Assembly: GCA_003427395.1 (NCBI GenBank)
Contig: BFEA01000070.1
Location: 3,308,971 to 3,333,690 of the forward strand
DNA from: Chara braunii
Lineage: Eukaryota > Streptophyta > Charophyceae > Charales > Characeae
Reading direction: 5' to 3'
DNA length: 24,720 nt
Shown: positions 1-10,410 of the stretch, in pieces
How positions within the stretch are numbered: the first letter of the stretch is position 1
How the letters are laid out: every line of letters starts with the position of its first letter
The notes under the pieces: model-generated
What the model was told of the DNA's origin: nothing
Databases searched by the model: none
What the model saw: the letters and a program-made list of their open reading frames with translations, nothing else
Made by a program: the position numbers and the translations under genes

Positions 1-38
<38 letters not shown>
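1..38. repeat. Poly-T tract at window edge
   Basis: Thirty-eight T residues open the window. It may be the poly-A tail of a minus-strand retroposed copy lying to the left, or a plain homopolymer; the window edge prevents a decision. Confidence 0.9.
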
Positions 39-40
<2 letters not shown>

Positions 41-164
41 GTATGTGTACGCGCGATTTCGGGTTCGTACGCCGCGGTACGCGTATGCTGGAGTATGTAC
101 GTGTACGGGGTGCTACCCAGCTCCACTCTTTTCTCCCCTTTTATTTCATTCTTCTTCTATTTTC

Positions 165-690
165 TCTCAATTTTTTTTTTTTCTTTTATTTCTGATGTGA
201 CAAGTGTCAAGTGGCTGTTGAGTTTTTTTTCTAGGTTATAGATCTTCATCTATGGCCAGATTCAGACTCAACAGTTGGCCGTTATATCTCGGATCACAAG
301 AATGAAGGGCTTCATTTTGTCTCCGTTAGTCTCAATTTTTTATCCCCTTTTGCTCCAATTTTCTTTTGACTACCTTTTTTTTTAGTAGAGCCCTTTGGGG
401 CTCTATTTTCTCATGCCTAACTAGTCCGAGATATCTCGGACCGTTGGGTAGGCCTCCCCTCACCATTACTTTGCTTTATTTTTTCTCATGGCTCTCTCAC
501 TCGATCCCACCAGTGCTTGCACGTGCTGATATTTTCCACCATCTAGATCTTGATCTCGACGGTGCCGTATGGTTTGCGTGACCATTCCTCATGTAGGCCT
601 ATGGTTTCCTTGGGACATCTCAAGTCTCCGCCACTCTCCGCGTACCAGTTCCATTTCTTTGTCCCGCTGGTGTATGTATCATTTTTTGAC
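165..690. repeat. Diverged 1.4-kb direct duplication, copy 1
   Basis: This pyrimidine-rich segment has the same order of landmarks as 1558-2100: a GTGTCAAGT(G/A)GCTGTT block (206 versus 1599), a CCGTTATATCTCGGAT block (279 versus 1671), an AGTGCTTGCAC block (513 versus 1919) and a CGCCACTC block (629 versus 2041). The offset grows smoothly from about 1392 to 1412 bp, as expected for one duplicated block with small indels. No coding capacity is convincing. An 18-bp perfect palindrome lies at 424-441. Confidence 0.65.
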
Positions 691-977
691 TATTTTTATT
701 TCGGGTCATTTAGTCCCGACATCATCCCGGATGACGTCCCATTTTTCTTTTTGGGACTTCCTTGTCCTTGTTGGTTCCAATATCCCCTCCTCAAGTGCCC
801 CATGTGTGCCGATTATTCTCGATCGCGAGATCTCATCCCACGGTTGTCGTTTACCGTCTCTATTTGCTTCAGGCCGAAATCGCTCTTTTCTAGCCTTTTG
901 GGTTTGCCATGGTTTATTTTTCCTTTGGCCTAGGCATCCTTATGCGATCCGTTATTTCTCGGACTACAATTGTGGTC

Positions 978-1290
978 ATTTTCCTAGTCCCACAGCCCCA
1001 CAACTTGCCCCAAGTTGAAATAAAATCAAGTGTTCAATTTCCAAGTGCATTCGGGCTCAATATTGACTCTGGATGCACCTAAAACATATGTTTTCCCTTC
1101 CCCATGCAGTTTGTTGTAATTCGAACTGAAGTAGGGATCAATTTCCTAGCCCCATTGCCCCACAACTAGCCCAAAATTAAAGGAAAAAAAAACAGTCAAC
1201 TTTCAAGTGCATTCGGACTCAATATTGGCTCCTGATGCACCTAAAATATATGTTTCTCTTCCCCTATGCAATCCGTTGTATCTCGGTTGC
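978..1290. repeat. 162-bp tandem pair
   Basis: Two head-to-tail diverged copies, about 978-1138 and 1139-1290. The landmarks CCTAG (983 and 1145) and CAAGTGCATTCGG (1042 and 1204) are both spaced exactly 162 bp. Each unit ends in a module related to CCATGCARTCCGTTRTATCTCGG, which also occurs at about 262-300, 938-970 and 1650-1695, so this module is shared with the larger duplication. Confidence 0.7.
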
Positions 1291-1557
1291 ATACGATCTT
1301 GATTTCCCTTGATTTTCTCTGCAAAATCAAGATAAATTCAAGGTCCTTTGCAACCGCCATATGCCATAATGTATCTGGTCACGTTTTTTTTTTCTTCAAG
1401 TGATCGTTTTTTGCCGTTAAGTTTTTTTTCTCTTTTCTTTTTTTTTCTTTTTCCTCATTTTCTGGACAGTAGGGACTTGCCAGTCCCTACTAGTGGCAGT
1501 CCCTAATGACGGCCAACTTACTCACACCCTTTCATTCCTGTTGTTTTATTCTCCCAC

Positions 1558-2100
1558 CTTTTTTTTTTCCTTTTTTTTTTTTTTCTAACATGCCACGTGT
1601 CAAGTAGCTGTTAAGGATTTTTCTAGGTCGTTCCTCTTAGTTTTGACTCTCACTATGCCCATGGTGCAGTCCGTTATATCTCGGATTGCAACTTGGCTCC
1701 CTCATGCCCATGGGAGCCTCTTTTTACCTCTATTTCTCTCACACAGTTGCCCTTTATATTTCGATTTTCTCCCGGAGACCGATTTTTCACATGGAGTCTC
1801 CTTTACTCCATTTTCTTGAGGAGGGTCAATCCGAGATTTTTCGGATTCCTCCCGTGCCTTCTCCTCCTTGTTTCTTTACTTTTTCTTTTCCTTTTGGTTT
1901 TCTCGTTTGCCTCCAGTAGTGCTTGCACTAGTAATGCTAATATTCTTGCCCGTCAAGATTTTGATCTTGACAGTACACCTTGTTTTAATTATTCCCCTTC
2001 ATGTTGCTCCTCAATCCTTCTTGAGACCTTCTCATGTCTTCGCCACTCGTCCCGTGCTAGTCTTTGGTACTTGTACCGCCTGGTGGTCCCCGACACTTTG
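1558..2100. repeat. Diverged 1.4-kb direct duplication, copy 2
   Basis: Partner of 165-690; landmarks are listed there. The palindrome of copy 1 survives as an imperfect inverted repeat (arms AATCCGA and TCGGATT) near 1829-1848. Confidence 0.65.
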
Positions 2101-2269
2101 TCCCGGCCGTGGTCTCCGACACTTTGTCCCGTCAGTGGCCCCCGACACTTTATCTCGTCGGTGGTCCCCAATACTTTGTCCCGTTGTGGTCCCCGACACT
2201 TTGTCCCGTCGGTGGCCCCCGACACTTTGGCCCGTCGGTGGTCCCCGACACTTTGTCCCTTCTTTCTCT
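2085..2269. repeat. 26-bp minisatellite, about 7 units
   Basis: The GACAC core of the unit GGTCCCCGACACTTTGTCCC plus GTCGGT recurs at 2092, 2118, 2144, 2170 (variant AATAC), 2195, 2221 and 2247, with spacings of 26, 26, 26, 25, 26 and 26 bp. The period is not a multiple of three, so the open frames crossing it are incidental. Confidence 0.92.
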
Positions 2270-2700
2270 CGTGTTCTCCAGTCGTCAAGGCCCCCTTCCC
2301 ATATGGTCTTGGCACCCCGTTGTGCCCCTTACTTTCTAGTGGCCCTTACTTTCTAGTGTCCCGCGACCACCAGGGCCGTCCACCTTTCGGCTTCACTATT
2401 CTCTTACTATCTGTCGCGCCTTGCTTGCTCAATTTATGGCCCCTCGGGTCCTTGCCATACCGAACTCGAATGACCCTTCTGGCCTCATGCTATGTTCCTA
2501 TGCGCCCTTGTTCTGTCACTCACTTGCTTGCCATTGTCGGGTCCTTCACCCTGCGGTACTCAGCCCAGGCCATCATTCCTTCTTGCAGTCCCGTCCTAGT
2601 CCTTTGTCTTTTCTCACTTTCTTGTCTCCTTTCTCCAAATTTCTCTGTTGTGCACAACTTGGCTACATACCGGCTCTCAAGTGTCGAGACATTATTCGGG
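2270..2700. other. Non-coding spacer before the retrotransposon fragment
   Basis: I see no recognisable gene. A 17-bp direct repeat, TTACTTTCTAGTG with flanking bases, lies at about 2329-2358. The retrotransposon homology begins just after this stretch, so a truncation breakpoint should lie near 2700. Confidence 0.4.
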
Positions 2701-2707
2701 ATCCACA

Positions 2708-3169
2708 AGTCCCGACAACGTCTCGCGCAAGCTCCTCCCTAAGTGGTTTGGGTCATGGAAGGTCACTTTAGCAGCTGGCGACGACCCCACGGGTCCCTCC
2801 TTCATAATCGAGATTCCCCCGCATCTGATAGGCCACCCTGTATTTCACGCTTCGAAGCTGGCGGTCTACATTCCAGCCTCACGAATGGAATTTTCAGGCA
2901 GATGGTCCCACGACCCTCCTTTGATGGACGATCACCAGGAGGTCGACCGCGTCCTCGCTCATCTCAAGCACGACAATAAGCCGATGCAGTACAAAGTTAC
3001 ATTTAAGCAATGTGATACCGACGACAAACGCTGGATTTCACGAGCTGACCTGAAGGCGACAACACCCCTCATTTTCGCGCATTACGAAAAACAGCGACTT
3101 GCTAAGGAAGCTGCCCAACCCGCCCGCCCCATACGGACATCGGACACACAGCTTCGCCCTCGCAGTTAA
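2708..3169 (+). pseudogene. Ty3/gypsy polyprotein 3' end: integrase C-terminus and chromodomain-like tail (5'-truncated)
   Basis: This open frame ends the pol polyprotein of a Ty3/gypsy LTR retrotransposon. Seen in order: a GPY/F-like segment with KLLPKWFGSWKV, then the usual HPVFHASKL motif close to the integrase end, then a chromodomain-like segment with EVDRVLAHL, a YKVTF strand and a tryptophan (RWISRADL). Chromodomains of this type guide chromovirus integration to particular chromatin. The stop at about 3167 is followed 10 bp later by a polypurine tract and an LTR start, so gene order and spacing are normal for the 3' end of such an element. Protease, reverse transcriptase, RNase H and most of the integrase are absent, because unrelated repeats lie upstream of about 2700. 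The upstream start codons of this frame are therefore meaningless. The family call is secure; chromodomain rather than a generic tail is likely. Confidence 0.85.
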
Positions 3170-3177
3170 CTCGGTCT

Positions 3178-3190
3178 TTAAGGGGGGGAG
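3178..3190 (+). other. Polypurine tract of the Ty3/gypsy element
   Basis: A purine run, TTAAGGGGGGGAG, directly precedes a TG dinucleotide at 3191 and lies 10 bp after the pol stop. In LTR retrotransposons this tract primes plus-strand DNA synthesis and abuts the 3' LTR. Confidence 0.7.
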
Positions 3191-3978
3191 TGCGTGGCAT
3201 TCTGAGCCACATGGGCCCCAGTTAGGACCCGGTTCCATCTAGGTCAGGGCACGACGGTTCAGTTAGAGCCCGGAGGCCTAGGTGTAAGGGTCTAGACATA
3301 CCCAACGGTCAGATTGGTTCAGACCGGTACCGGTCCAGCGGTAGGACCTACCGGCAGCACAGTTTTGAACAGCGGCCAAGTTAGGCCGCCACTTTCAGTT
3401 TTCGGCAACGAATCTGAACCGTTGAATCAGATCAACGGTCCAGACCCAAGGTACTAGCAGCCTTGAGGCACGCCCAACACTAAATCAGTCGGGTACTAGC
3501 CTCGGTAGGCAGGTTAGTCGAAAGGAGGTTAGGCTTCAGGATTAGCGCAGCACTTCAGTCTTAGCATGAGCAACAGCGAGGAGAGAATTAGCGCAGCAGC
3601 GAATTAGCGTAGCAGCGGAGTAGCGTCAGCCTCTGGCGCAGCCCGCGGCCCAGCGCCCAGCCCTGCAGCGTCATAGCTGCATCACCAGGTATCAGGGCAA
3701 AAGGCTTCGCCTTTCCTCCATCTTCTTCCTCCTTTGTTCGCTCTCTCTCTCTCTCCTCCTACCCTCTAAGTCTCAGTCTACTCTTGGGTTACTCTTACTG
3801 GATTACAACAACGGGTGAAGGATGATTACGAGTTCTGATTGTATTGGAGATTACCAAATTCAGACCTTGGGTTGAGGACTACTCTTGGGATTTGATTTCA
3901 TCTACCTCTGGAGATGTATCTTGAAACTGTGAGATCGATATCTGAGATATTGTGAAACTCTGTATTCGTGACATTTCA
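3191..3978 (+). repeat. Probable 3' LTR (start clear, end uncertain)
   Basis: The LTR should start at the TG at 3191, right after the polypurine tract. Its right end is not identifiable, because no 5' LTR is present for comparison; 3978 is a placeholder at one CA dinucleotide. The segment holds four successive inverted repeats: 3322-3335 (perfect 14-bp palindrome), 3339-3353 (7-bp arms), 3372-3389 (6-bp arms) and 3418-3439 (8-bp arms). It also has short GCGCAGCAG-type repeats at about 3543-3620 and a CT-rich run near 3740. Confidence 0.45.
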
Positions 3979-4189
3979 AATTTTCACTATGAAGACTTCG
4001 ACAATGCACTTTGCAATTTTTCAGGAAAATTTGGGGGCATATGGTCTGATTGGCTCGAATGCTTGACAAGGTGGGGAGAACAGTGGCAAGACAATTTTGA
4101 GAAAGGGGCTTGTGCGGAATTTTGGCACGGCACGCGACGGGTATGCTAAAACTGTTTGGGTAGGAGTCAATTGGGATCCTTTGTTTTTT

Positions 4190-4191
4190 CG

Positions 4192-4273
<82 letters not shown>
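4190..4273. repeat. Poly-T run joined directly to poly-A run
   Basis: About 60 T residues pass straight into about 15 A residues, forming a homopolymer inverted repeat. It could mark head-to-head poly-A tails of two retroposed copies, or an assembly junction in low-complexity sequence. Confidence 0.85.
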
Positions 4274-5330
4274 TCCCGAAGATCCTTGGGGTTTGATTGA
4301 CTAACTGGGTTGGCGGGCGGTCAGATGGAGGATGGAGAAGTGGTTGTTTTTTTCTCCTTACTTTGTGATTTAGGCTTGGGGTAGGTGTGGTGTCTGTTTT
4401 CTAGTCTTCTGTGGAAGGCCCATCATGGTCTGATGAATCTGGTCTCTATTGTGGCTCTGTTCTTGTCTGAAGGTCGCTTACGTCCGGTTGTTCGGCGGAC
4501 CTTTCGCTTTATGCGCGGTAGAACTGATAGAACCCCTACTTGTATTAATGAATTTGGTCTTTATTCAGTTCTGATCCTCTTGGTTCTTTCGACTAGCGTT
4601 GCTTCTGGTGGTCTTTCTGAAAGTACTTATTCTAGGTCTACTATTTGCCCAGTCCCTCCTCCTCGCGATTCGAACTAAGACCCCTGATGATTCCGGTGTG
4701 GCGGCCGGATGAAACACAGCATACGGTCGTTGCGCCATGAGCTTCACGTCTATTATTCGATGTATTTGGCGGTGCTTTACGTCAAAATTCTGATGGCCAA
4801 CTCGGTCGCGTTTCGGGAAAATTTGGGACGTAAGATCTTCCTCTTTGGCTTTACTGTTCTGCGTCTTCTTCTTCTTTATTGTTCTTCTTCCTCTTTTTCC
4901 TCTTCTTCTTCCTTTCCTAAGTTTCCCTCCCCTTCTCTTCTGCACTCTCTTGAAGATGTCGCTTGTTTGACCATTAAATGATTATGTTCGCTCCGGAGGA
5001 CAAACATCTTATCCTGCGTGCCAACAGACCAGCAGTCTGTTCACACATGAAAAACTCCGGAACGACGTCCTGAAGTACCAAAAAAAAAAAGAACAGGCAA
5101 CGAGCCAACAACCAAATCAATAAAGGAAAAATGAAATACTGCATAATATATACCTCATCCGACTTCAAAAATAGCCGTCGGCAAGGAGGGGTGGGGGCGG
5201 GGGCGTTGCGTGCGAACAATGGCTGCAGAGACTGGAAGCCTGAACAAGCGTGCCCCCCCTTCTGGCCCCCGCCCACCACCCTCGCAACGACGTGAATGGG
5301 GCCCATGTGCAGACGCAGCATGCAACATCA
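4274..5330. other. Non-coding spacer
   Basis: The open frames here have no recognisable similarity and no typical protein composition. Apart from a tRNA-like segment on the minus strand (4660-4745), I see only T-rich low-complexity sequence around 4850-4940. Confidence 0.5.
4660..4745 (-). repeat. tRNA-like (possible SINE head or tRNA pseudogene)
   Basis: On the minus strand a box A-like TGGCGCAACGAC (4726-4737) is followed about 60 nt later by a good box B match, AGTTCGAATCG (4666-4676). The inner region carries a CAT triplet in a suitable place and a TCCGG/CCGGA hairpin. The T stem does not pair well, so a functional tRNA is unlikely. A decayed tRNA-derived SINE or tRNA pseudogene fits. 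Confidence 0.35.
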
Positions 5331-5332
5331 TG

Positions 5333-5341
5333 CACACACAC

Positions 5342-5409
<68 letters not shown>
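5333..5409. repeat. (CA)n microsatellite
   Basis: A long CA dinucleotide run with three interruptions. It lies about 70 bp beyond the stop codon of the minus-strand transposase gene. Confidence 0.97.
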
Positions 5410-5478
5410 CCTTGAGGCAATAAAGAATAACAACATTCGGCACGACATGTACAAACGAGGACATAAAAAAAGGGGAAT

Positions 5479-7260
5479 TCACTGCGAAGTGACATGCACA
5501 TCGTCGTCCACACTATCAGGAAAAGGTAATGCCGGAAATAGTGTAGACGGGCCGGAGTGACCCTCATCACCAGACTCCATAGACTGGGGCGGGCTTAGCG
5601 ACGGTCTGAAAACAGGACCTGCTGCAGGCTGACTGACAACAACATCGGCATGTGATGAAGAGTGCACATCATCACCATCACACACGAGTTCATCACCTCC
5701 TAACGGAACATCATCGTCATGTGAAGTGTTGTTATCCGGACGAGGTTGTCCTTCGAGACGTCTCTCATAGAGGTCAGCAAACAAATTTGGGGGGTCATTT
5801 GGCACGGGGTGTATTTGGAAGAACATGTGACGTTGGAGAAGGATACGTGCCCATTCCGATACATGCGGTGTGGCAAAAACATACAACGCTATGAAATCGC
5901 GCCACCACCATTCGTTCGCCTCATTAACACGGCGAGGGGAAACACGACTTCGATGGACTGCGTTTGATGGACGCCTTGGCAAATAAGCAACAGGGGGCTT
6001 CCAAAAGTTTGTGTTTCAATAAATACCAGCAATAGCAACCCGCGCACCGTGAGAAACTTCGAAATGAACGAGTTTCTCACAACTCTTGTTAATGAGACGG
6101 TGAAAGCACTCATTGTTGAAAGTTTGACGCCACCGGACAAATTGAATCATATCATTGTCACAATAGTGACTTGCAAGCACGACCATGATTTCAGTGTACT
6201 GACGTCCACTAACAGGTATGACCGGCAACCTCTCAGCCCCCCCTGCAATGGAACAAAGGAGAGATCGATGACCCACACAACGGCCATGTTGGTTACTCCA
6301 ATAGTCTGACAACACTTGCACATCCTCAGTCAGAGTGATGACATCGTCTTTCGCACAATCGGCGCACAAACGTCTAGCAAGGACGAACCATTCTTGAAAC
6401 TCCCTAACATGGTCTTCGGTCAACCCATTAGGGTCAATCTGTGGTGGTGCGTCGGTGTAGGGATTGCCGTTGGGAAACTTGAAATGCAACAAGTGCCCGA
6501 TGGTAATGTTCTTTCTAGCGCTTTCCAAATGTCGAGGTTGACGACCAAAGCAAACCAGAAATGCGGCATTCAACTCACGTTGGGTGAATCTCATCATGTC
6601 TCTCTCCGTCGTGCAATCCATGACAGTGTCCAGTTTGGCGCACCCCATGGTCACTGTGTTATGGAAGTGTTTTGCCAAATTCTTAACCTTGTGCCAGATA
6701 TCAATAGAAGAGAAATAGCCTTCATTGCGCAAATATATTGACATCCCCCGACTCTCGTCATGCGCAACCTCGGAGATATACAACCCAAAATCCCTTAATT
6801 CTCGCAGCAGCCCAGCGGTCGCAATCGACTCAAGCTACCATGTCGCGGTGTTCTCGGTGGGGTGCATATTTTTCACCCCCACAATAAGCCTTGTCTTGTT
6901 GTCCATCGTCGTGACAGTGCAATGTTGTCATTGTTGTGCACTGCGCGGGGAATCGTATCGGCCATCCACCTGGATACACAGTGTTTCCCCAGATGCTTCT
7001 AACTTCTCTTGTTCTCGCTTATAAAATACCTCGGACAAACGTACGACCTTTGCGTTCCACCCAAAGGAATGGTCCACCTTGTCACGAGAAAAACCGCCAA
7101 AGGCACTTCTATTAACACCGCGCTTTCCCAGGCCCCTACACAGACCATCGAGTTCAGTGTGAGGCATCCCAGCGCACACCGGAGCATGACCCAACTGCTG
7201 CTCGACATGGTACCCGTACACTCGTAACCTTGCAGGAGTTCCACTTCCATATACACTTAT
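5479..7260 (-). pseudogene. DDE/RNase H-fold transposase (Kolobok-like group), catalytic half, with in-frame stops
   Basis: One minus-strand frame can be followed from about 7260 down to a TGA at 5479-5481, broken only by TGA at 6928-6930, TAG at 6835-6837 and TGA at 6016-6018. The conserved blocks come in family order: VDGRYDSP (first acidic site, about 6964), a segment with MDNKTRLIVGVKNM, then DIWHKVKN (about 6700), then NNECFHRLINKS (glutamate about 6109) and a HGARVAIAGIY stretch just before the last internal stop. This DGRxDSP / DxWHxxK / E layout is that of cut-and-paste transposases, often THAP-linked in animals, which I place near Kolobok; the superfamily name is less certain than the fold. 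An Asp/Ser-rich acidic tail (5479-5750) follows. The TGA at 6016 replaces a residue in a block where tryptophan or a similar residue is usual. I found no TTAA-flanked terminal inverted repeats. The gene is not translatable as it stands. Confidence 0.72.
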
Positions 7261-8570
7261 CCTGACATTTCAAAGAGATGCAACAAATGTGCTCGAGGCA
7301 GGAAACTTTTTCGATGCTAATGAAAACCCTACGGCGGTGTTGGGGTAACACAAATAAAAAAGACCCAATAGTTGCAACCATGCGTCGGACATCAGGACCA
7401 ATGTCCGAAAACCCTTCAGCCCCGTCTACCCATCGGAGAGGGTGTGGCATGCAGTGGTCGTGACGCACCACCACCCATGTCACAAAAGCATGTGCTCATT
7501 CTTGTCGAGGGTCGTATGCCCGACGTGGGGCCATGCTCTGTCGGAGGGACACGTCCACGTCCGCTCGCAGCGTTTGGAACATCCACTCCGCAAGCGTCAG
7601 CGGGTTGTGCATTTCGATCCTTCCACACATACTTTTTTGGTAGAAGACTGCTCGGAGATAACACATGGCCATCACCAACGTGTGCATGGATTTTTCGACA
7701 AACTCCAATGAACAAGTTGATCTATGGCATCGTTGAAATGTAACCATCATTATGTTGTTGCATTCTTGACACCACAGTCTCCAACCGTTCATGGCATTCA
7801 GACGTAACACGAATATAACATGTGGCCAGGGAACGCGAGAGGTTGCTGCGCGATCGTGCCGCAGAGGCGGTTGCAGGCGCATGGCCTAGAGATGGAATGG
7901 CGTGTGGTGTGTCATGACTGACATGCGGGGGAACAGAAGGGTCGTCATCACCCCTCTCTGCATGGACGTCGACAGATGGCGAAGTCACAGCAGGACTAGA
8001 GGCACTCGGAGGACACGCATGCGAAGGACTATCAGCGAGCCTGCTCGGTGAAGCACCCGCGCCAGGAGGAAGATTCGAAGACGACATGAATACATTACCC
8101 CCATCATGAACTTCTCGACCTTCAAGTGTTGCACGCATCAAATCGTCGGGAGGCATGTGATCGCAATCCGTAGGCCGCAATATAGGAATTGCTGGTGGCA
8201 GGGGTGAAGGGCTCTACGACGTGAGTTGAAAGGACAACTTTGTGTGTGTTGATGTTGCACGTTGTTGCAATGATTTATCCAGAGTTGGAAGGAGCATTCG
8301 TGGCGTTGTTGCTCCCCGAGCTGGTCCATCGACCCTTCGCTCCAACACTGGCGAAAGAAACCATACAAAAGGCTGTGGGGGGAGCCTTTTAGAGCATCGA
8401 AGGCTGGCACGCACGGGGGACGAACAGTCATGGAGTGGGGACCGCACAAGAATGCCAGGTCCATCAGTAGATGGAACAAGGTGCGAACCAGGAGACAACG
8501 GTGTACACAAAATACATGGTTGAGGATGTGTAGGACGATGATTCTCCGTGCACCAATTACCACAGACCAA
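7261..8570 (-). pseudogene. Probable N-terminal half of the same transposase gene, Pro/Ser-rich, frameshifted
   Basis: Directly upstream of the catalytic half on the minus strand, an open frame runs from about 8570 to 7722 with one TAG at 8214-8216. It is rich in proline and serine (for example SSSNLPPGAGASPSRL, then runs of SPS and PPSAS), which looks like a disordered linker. From about 7882 to 7154 a second frame is open apart from a TGA at 7496-7498. It encodes a cysteine-containing stretch (7250-7320) that might be the remains of a DNA-binding zinc finger. At least two frame changes are needed to join it to the catalytic half, near 7740 and near 7240. I do not recognise a domain here; assignment to the transposase rests on contiguity, strand and lack of other signals. 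Confidence 0.4.
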
Positions 8571-8699
8571 AAAAAAAAAAAATTAAGTAATTACAAAATG
8601 TAAAAACGTGCCATAATTGAAAACAAAAACAAATCAAACAACAAACACGGAACACAGAACACAACGAAAAACGTGGCTGCCACGAACAATCCCGATACA

Positions 8700-8755
<56 letters not shown>

Positions 8756-9100
8756 ATATATACACGTTTGTATATAAATGTATGTATATATATATATATA
8801 TATATTTATATACATCATAAAAAAAAAATGTCCGGAATACCGTGGGCAGAAAGGGAGGACGGGGCAAGAATGGCTATGGCTGTGACAAATTCTCCCCGTC
8901 CACATGGCTGTGTCAAGCCCATGAAGACCCCAATCCGCACGAAGCAGTCTGCAAAACAACAACAAAAGAAAAAAAAACAACGCCGAACAGAGGTCAATAT
9001 TGCAGTGAAGAAAAAAAACAACGAAAAACATTCACACGATGTTATAACGAGAGATCACACATCGTGAGACTTTGCACATCTGCTGACAGTCGGAGCGGTC
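8571..9100. repeat. Microsatellite cluster: poly-A, (CT)n, (TA)n
   Basis: A poly-A run (8570-8582), a 52-bp CT run (8702-8753), a TA-rich run (8755-8815) and more A runs follow one another. No gene is seen. Confidence 0.9.
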
Positions 9101-9168
9101 TGTGGTGAGACAGCATACTACAAAGCAAAAGACATGTGTGACAATGTGTGGAGATGTGCGACATGCAG

Positions 9169-9191
9169 ACACACACACAAAAACACATGCT

Positions 9192-9230
<39 letters not shown>
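9169..9230. repeat. (CA)n microsatellite
   Basis: Two CA tracts, 9169-9187 and 9193-9230, separated by a short CATGCTCT interruption. Confidence 0.95.
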
Positions 9231-9231
<1 letters not shown>

Positions 9232-10080
9232 AAAGTATTATGGGAGGCAGTAGTCCAGTTGCTTATCACCGGCAAGCATCAAAGTAGGTTATCACTGCCC
9301 AGAATCAACGTTTCACACCGACGATAACAGTCTGATGGGCATTGATCGCTTGACACCCATACACAGTTGACTGGGTCACCTCGGCTATAACAGCCGAAAG
9401 CCTTGATCGCAGCACCATTGCAGTAAGAACTTGCTTTGTCAACACGCGGCACCCATGAGGAGGGCTTACGGGGTTTTGAACTACCAATAGGACCTCACGA
9501 TTTCGGTAAAACAAACCGCTGAAAATGCGGCCCGCGGGAATAAATAAACAAACAAACTGTCAACCGAAAGATGTAAAGGTATTTTCTTTATGTGTGATGT
9601 CTTTTTTTTTGTCAACGTCACAATGTAAAGCACAAATTGAATTGCGTACATCAAAAAACACGCCAAAAAAAAAAAGAAGTGAAAAGGGAAAAAAATAATA
9701 ATAAAGTTGGCATCGACATCCGATTCATTTTCTTGTATATGTTTTGCCCCAGCTCACATCATCCTGCCTACTGAAGCTCGTCTTTTTTTTAATTCTTTCT
9801 TTTTTATTTTTCATGGTGCAGTGTTTGCAGCAGCAGCAGTTCCTCTGCAAACTTTTTTCATGATCCTTATCCTTCCCATTTGTTTCTTCTTGGTCATCAT
9901 CTCCTATCTACCCATTCTCATTCTCCTTCCACACATTGCGTTCCTCCTCTACCTACCCACGCATCACTCTCCTGCTCTCCCTACACACGCATTGCTCTCC
10001 TCCTGTCTTTATCCTCCTGTCTTCCGAACTCACTCCACATATTCCCATCTTGCTCACCGCCCCCTTTGTAATAATAAACC
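9231..10080. other. Non-coding spacer
   Basis: No recognisable gene. Around 9460-9500 the minus strand has a weak box B-like GTAGTTCAAAACCCC, but no box A. From 9780 the plus strand becomes strongly pyrimidine-rich. Confidence 0.45.
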
Positions 10081-10085
10081 CTGAC

Positions 10086-10300
10086 CACAATGCTCCTCAC
10101 GCGATGTCTCTTCTCTCTCTCCCTTCTCCCTTTAAGACCGACATAATGGTTTTCTTTTGTCTCTCCTTTCTCCCTTGCACTGAAAACATAATGCTTCTCT
10201 CCTCTCTTCCCCTTCCCCTTTTCATACGGACATAATGCATCTCTCCTCTCTCTCCCTTCTCCCTTCCAGTATCGTCATAAGGCTTCCCTGCCTCGCTCCT
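10086..10300. repeat. Degenerate 43-55 bp minisatellite, about 5 units
   Basis: An ACATAATG core, each time followed by a TCTCTCC-rich stretch, recurs at 10086 (variant), 10141, 10187, 10230 and 10275 (variant). Spacings are 55, 46, 43 and 45 bp. Confidence 0.7.
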
Positions 10301-10410
10301 TCCGTAAACACAAGACTCAAAAGATGCACCCGCTCATGCTCGCCCAAATAATGTCTCAGATGTATTATACATTGGGCAGTTGTCTGTCATGAAAAAATCA
10401 AGAACATATG

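Noticed and set aside
1693-2742. A 349-codon plus-strand open frame through the T-rich region and the minisatellite
   Set aside because: Composition follows the pyrimidine-rich DNA, the frame crosses a 26-bp repeat that shifts phase, and no family pattern is visible.
6049-6741. Plus-strand open frames opposite the transposase
   Set aside because: They are antisense shadows; the conserved transposase blocks are all on the minus strand.
4974-8586. TTAA sites at 4974-4977 and 8583-8586 as target duplications of the transposon
   Set aside because: The adjoining sequences show no terminal inverted repeat, and TTAA is common in such DNA.
8591-9031. Minus-strand frame with apparent membrane-like segments
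   Set aside because: It is a translation of CT, TA and T-run microsatellites.
9460-9500. tRNA-like box B on the minus strand
   Set aside because: No box A at a suitable distance and no cloverleaf arms.
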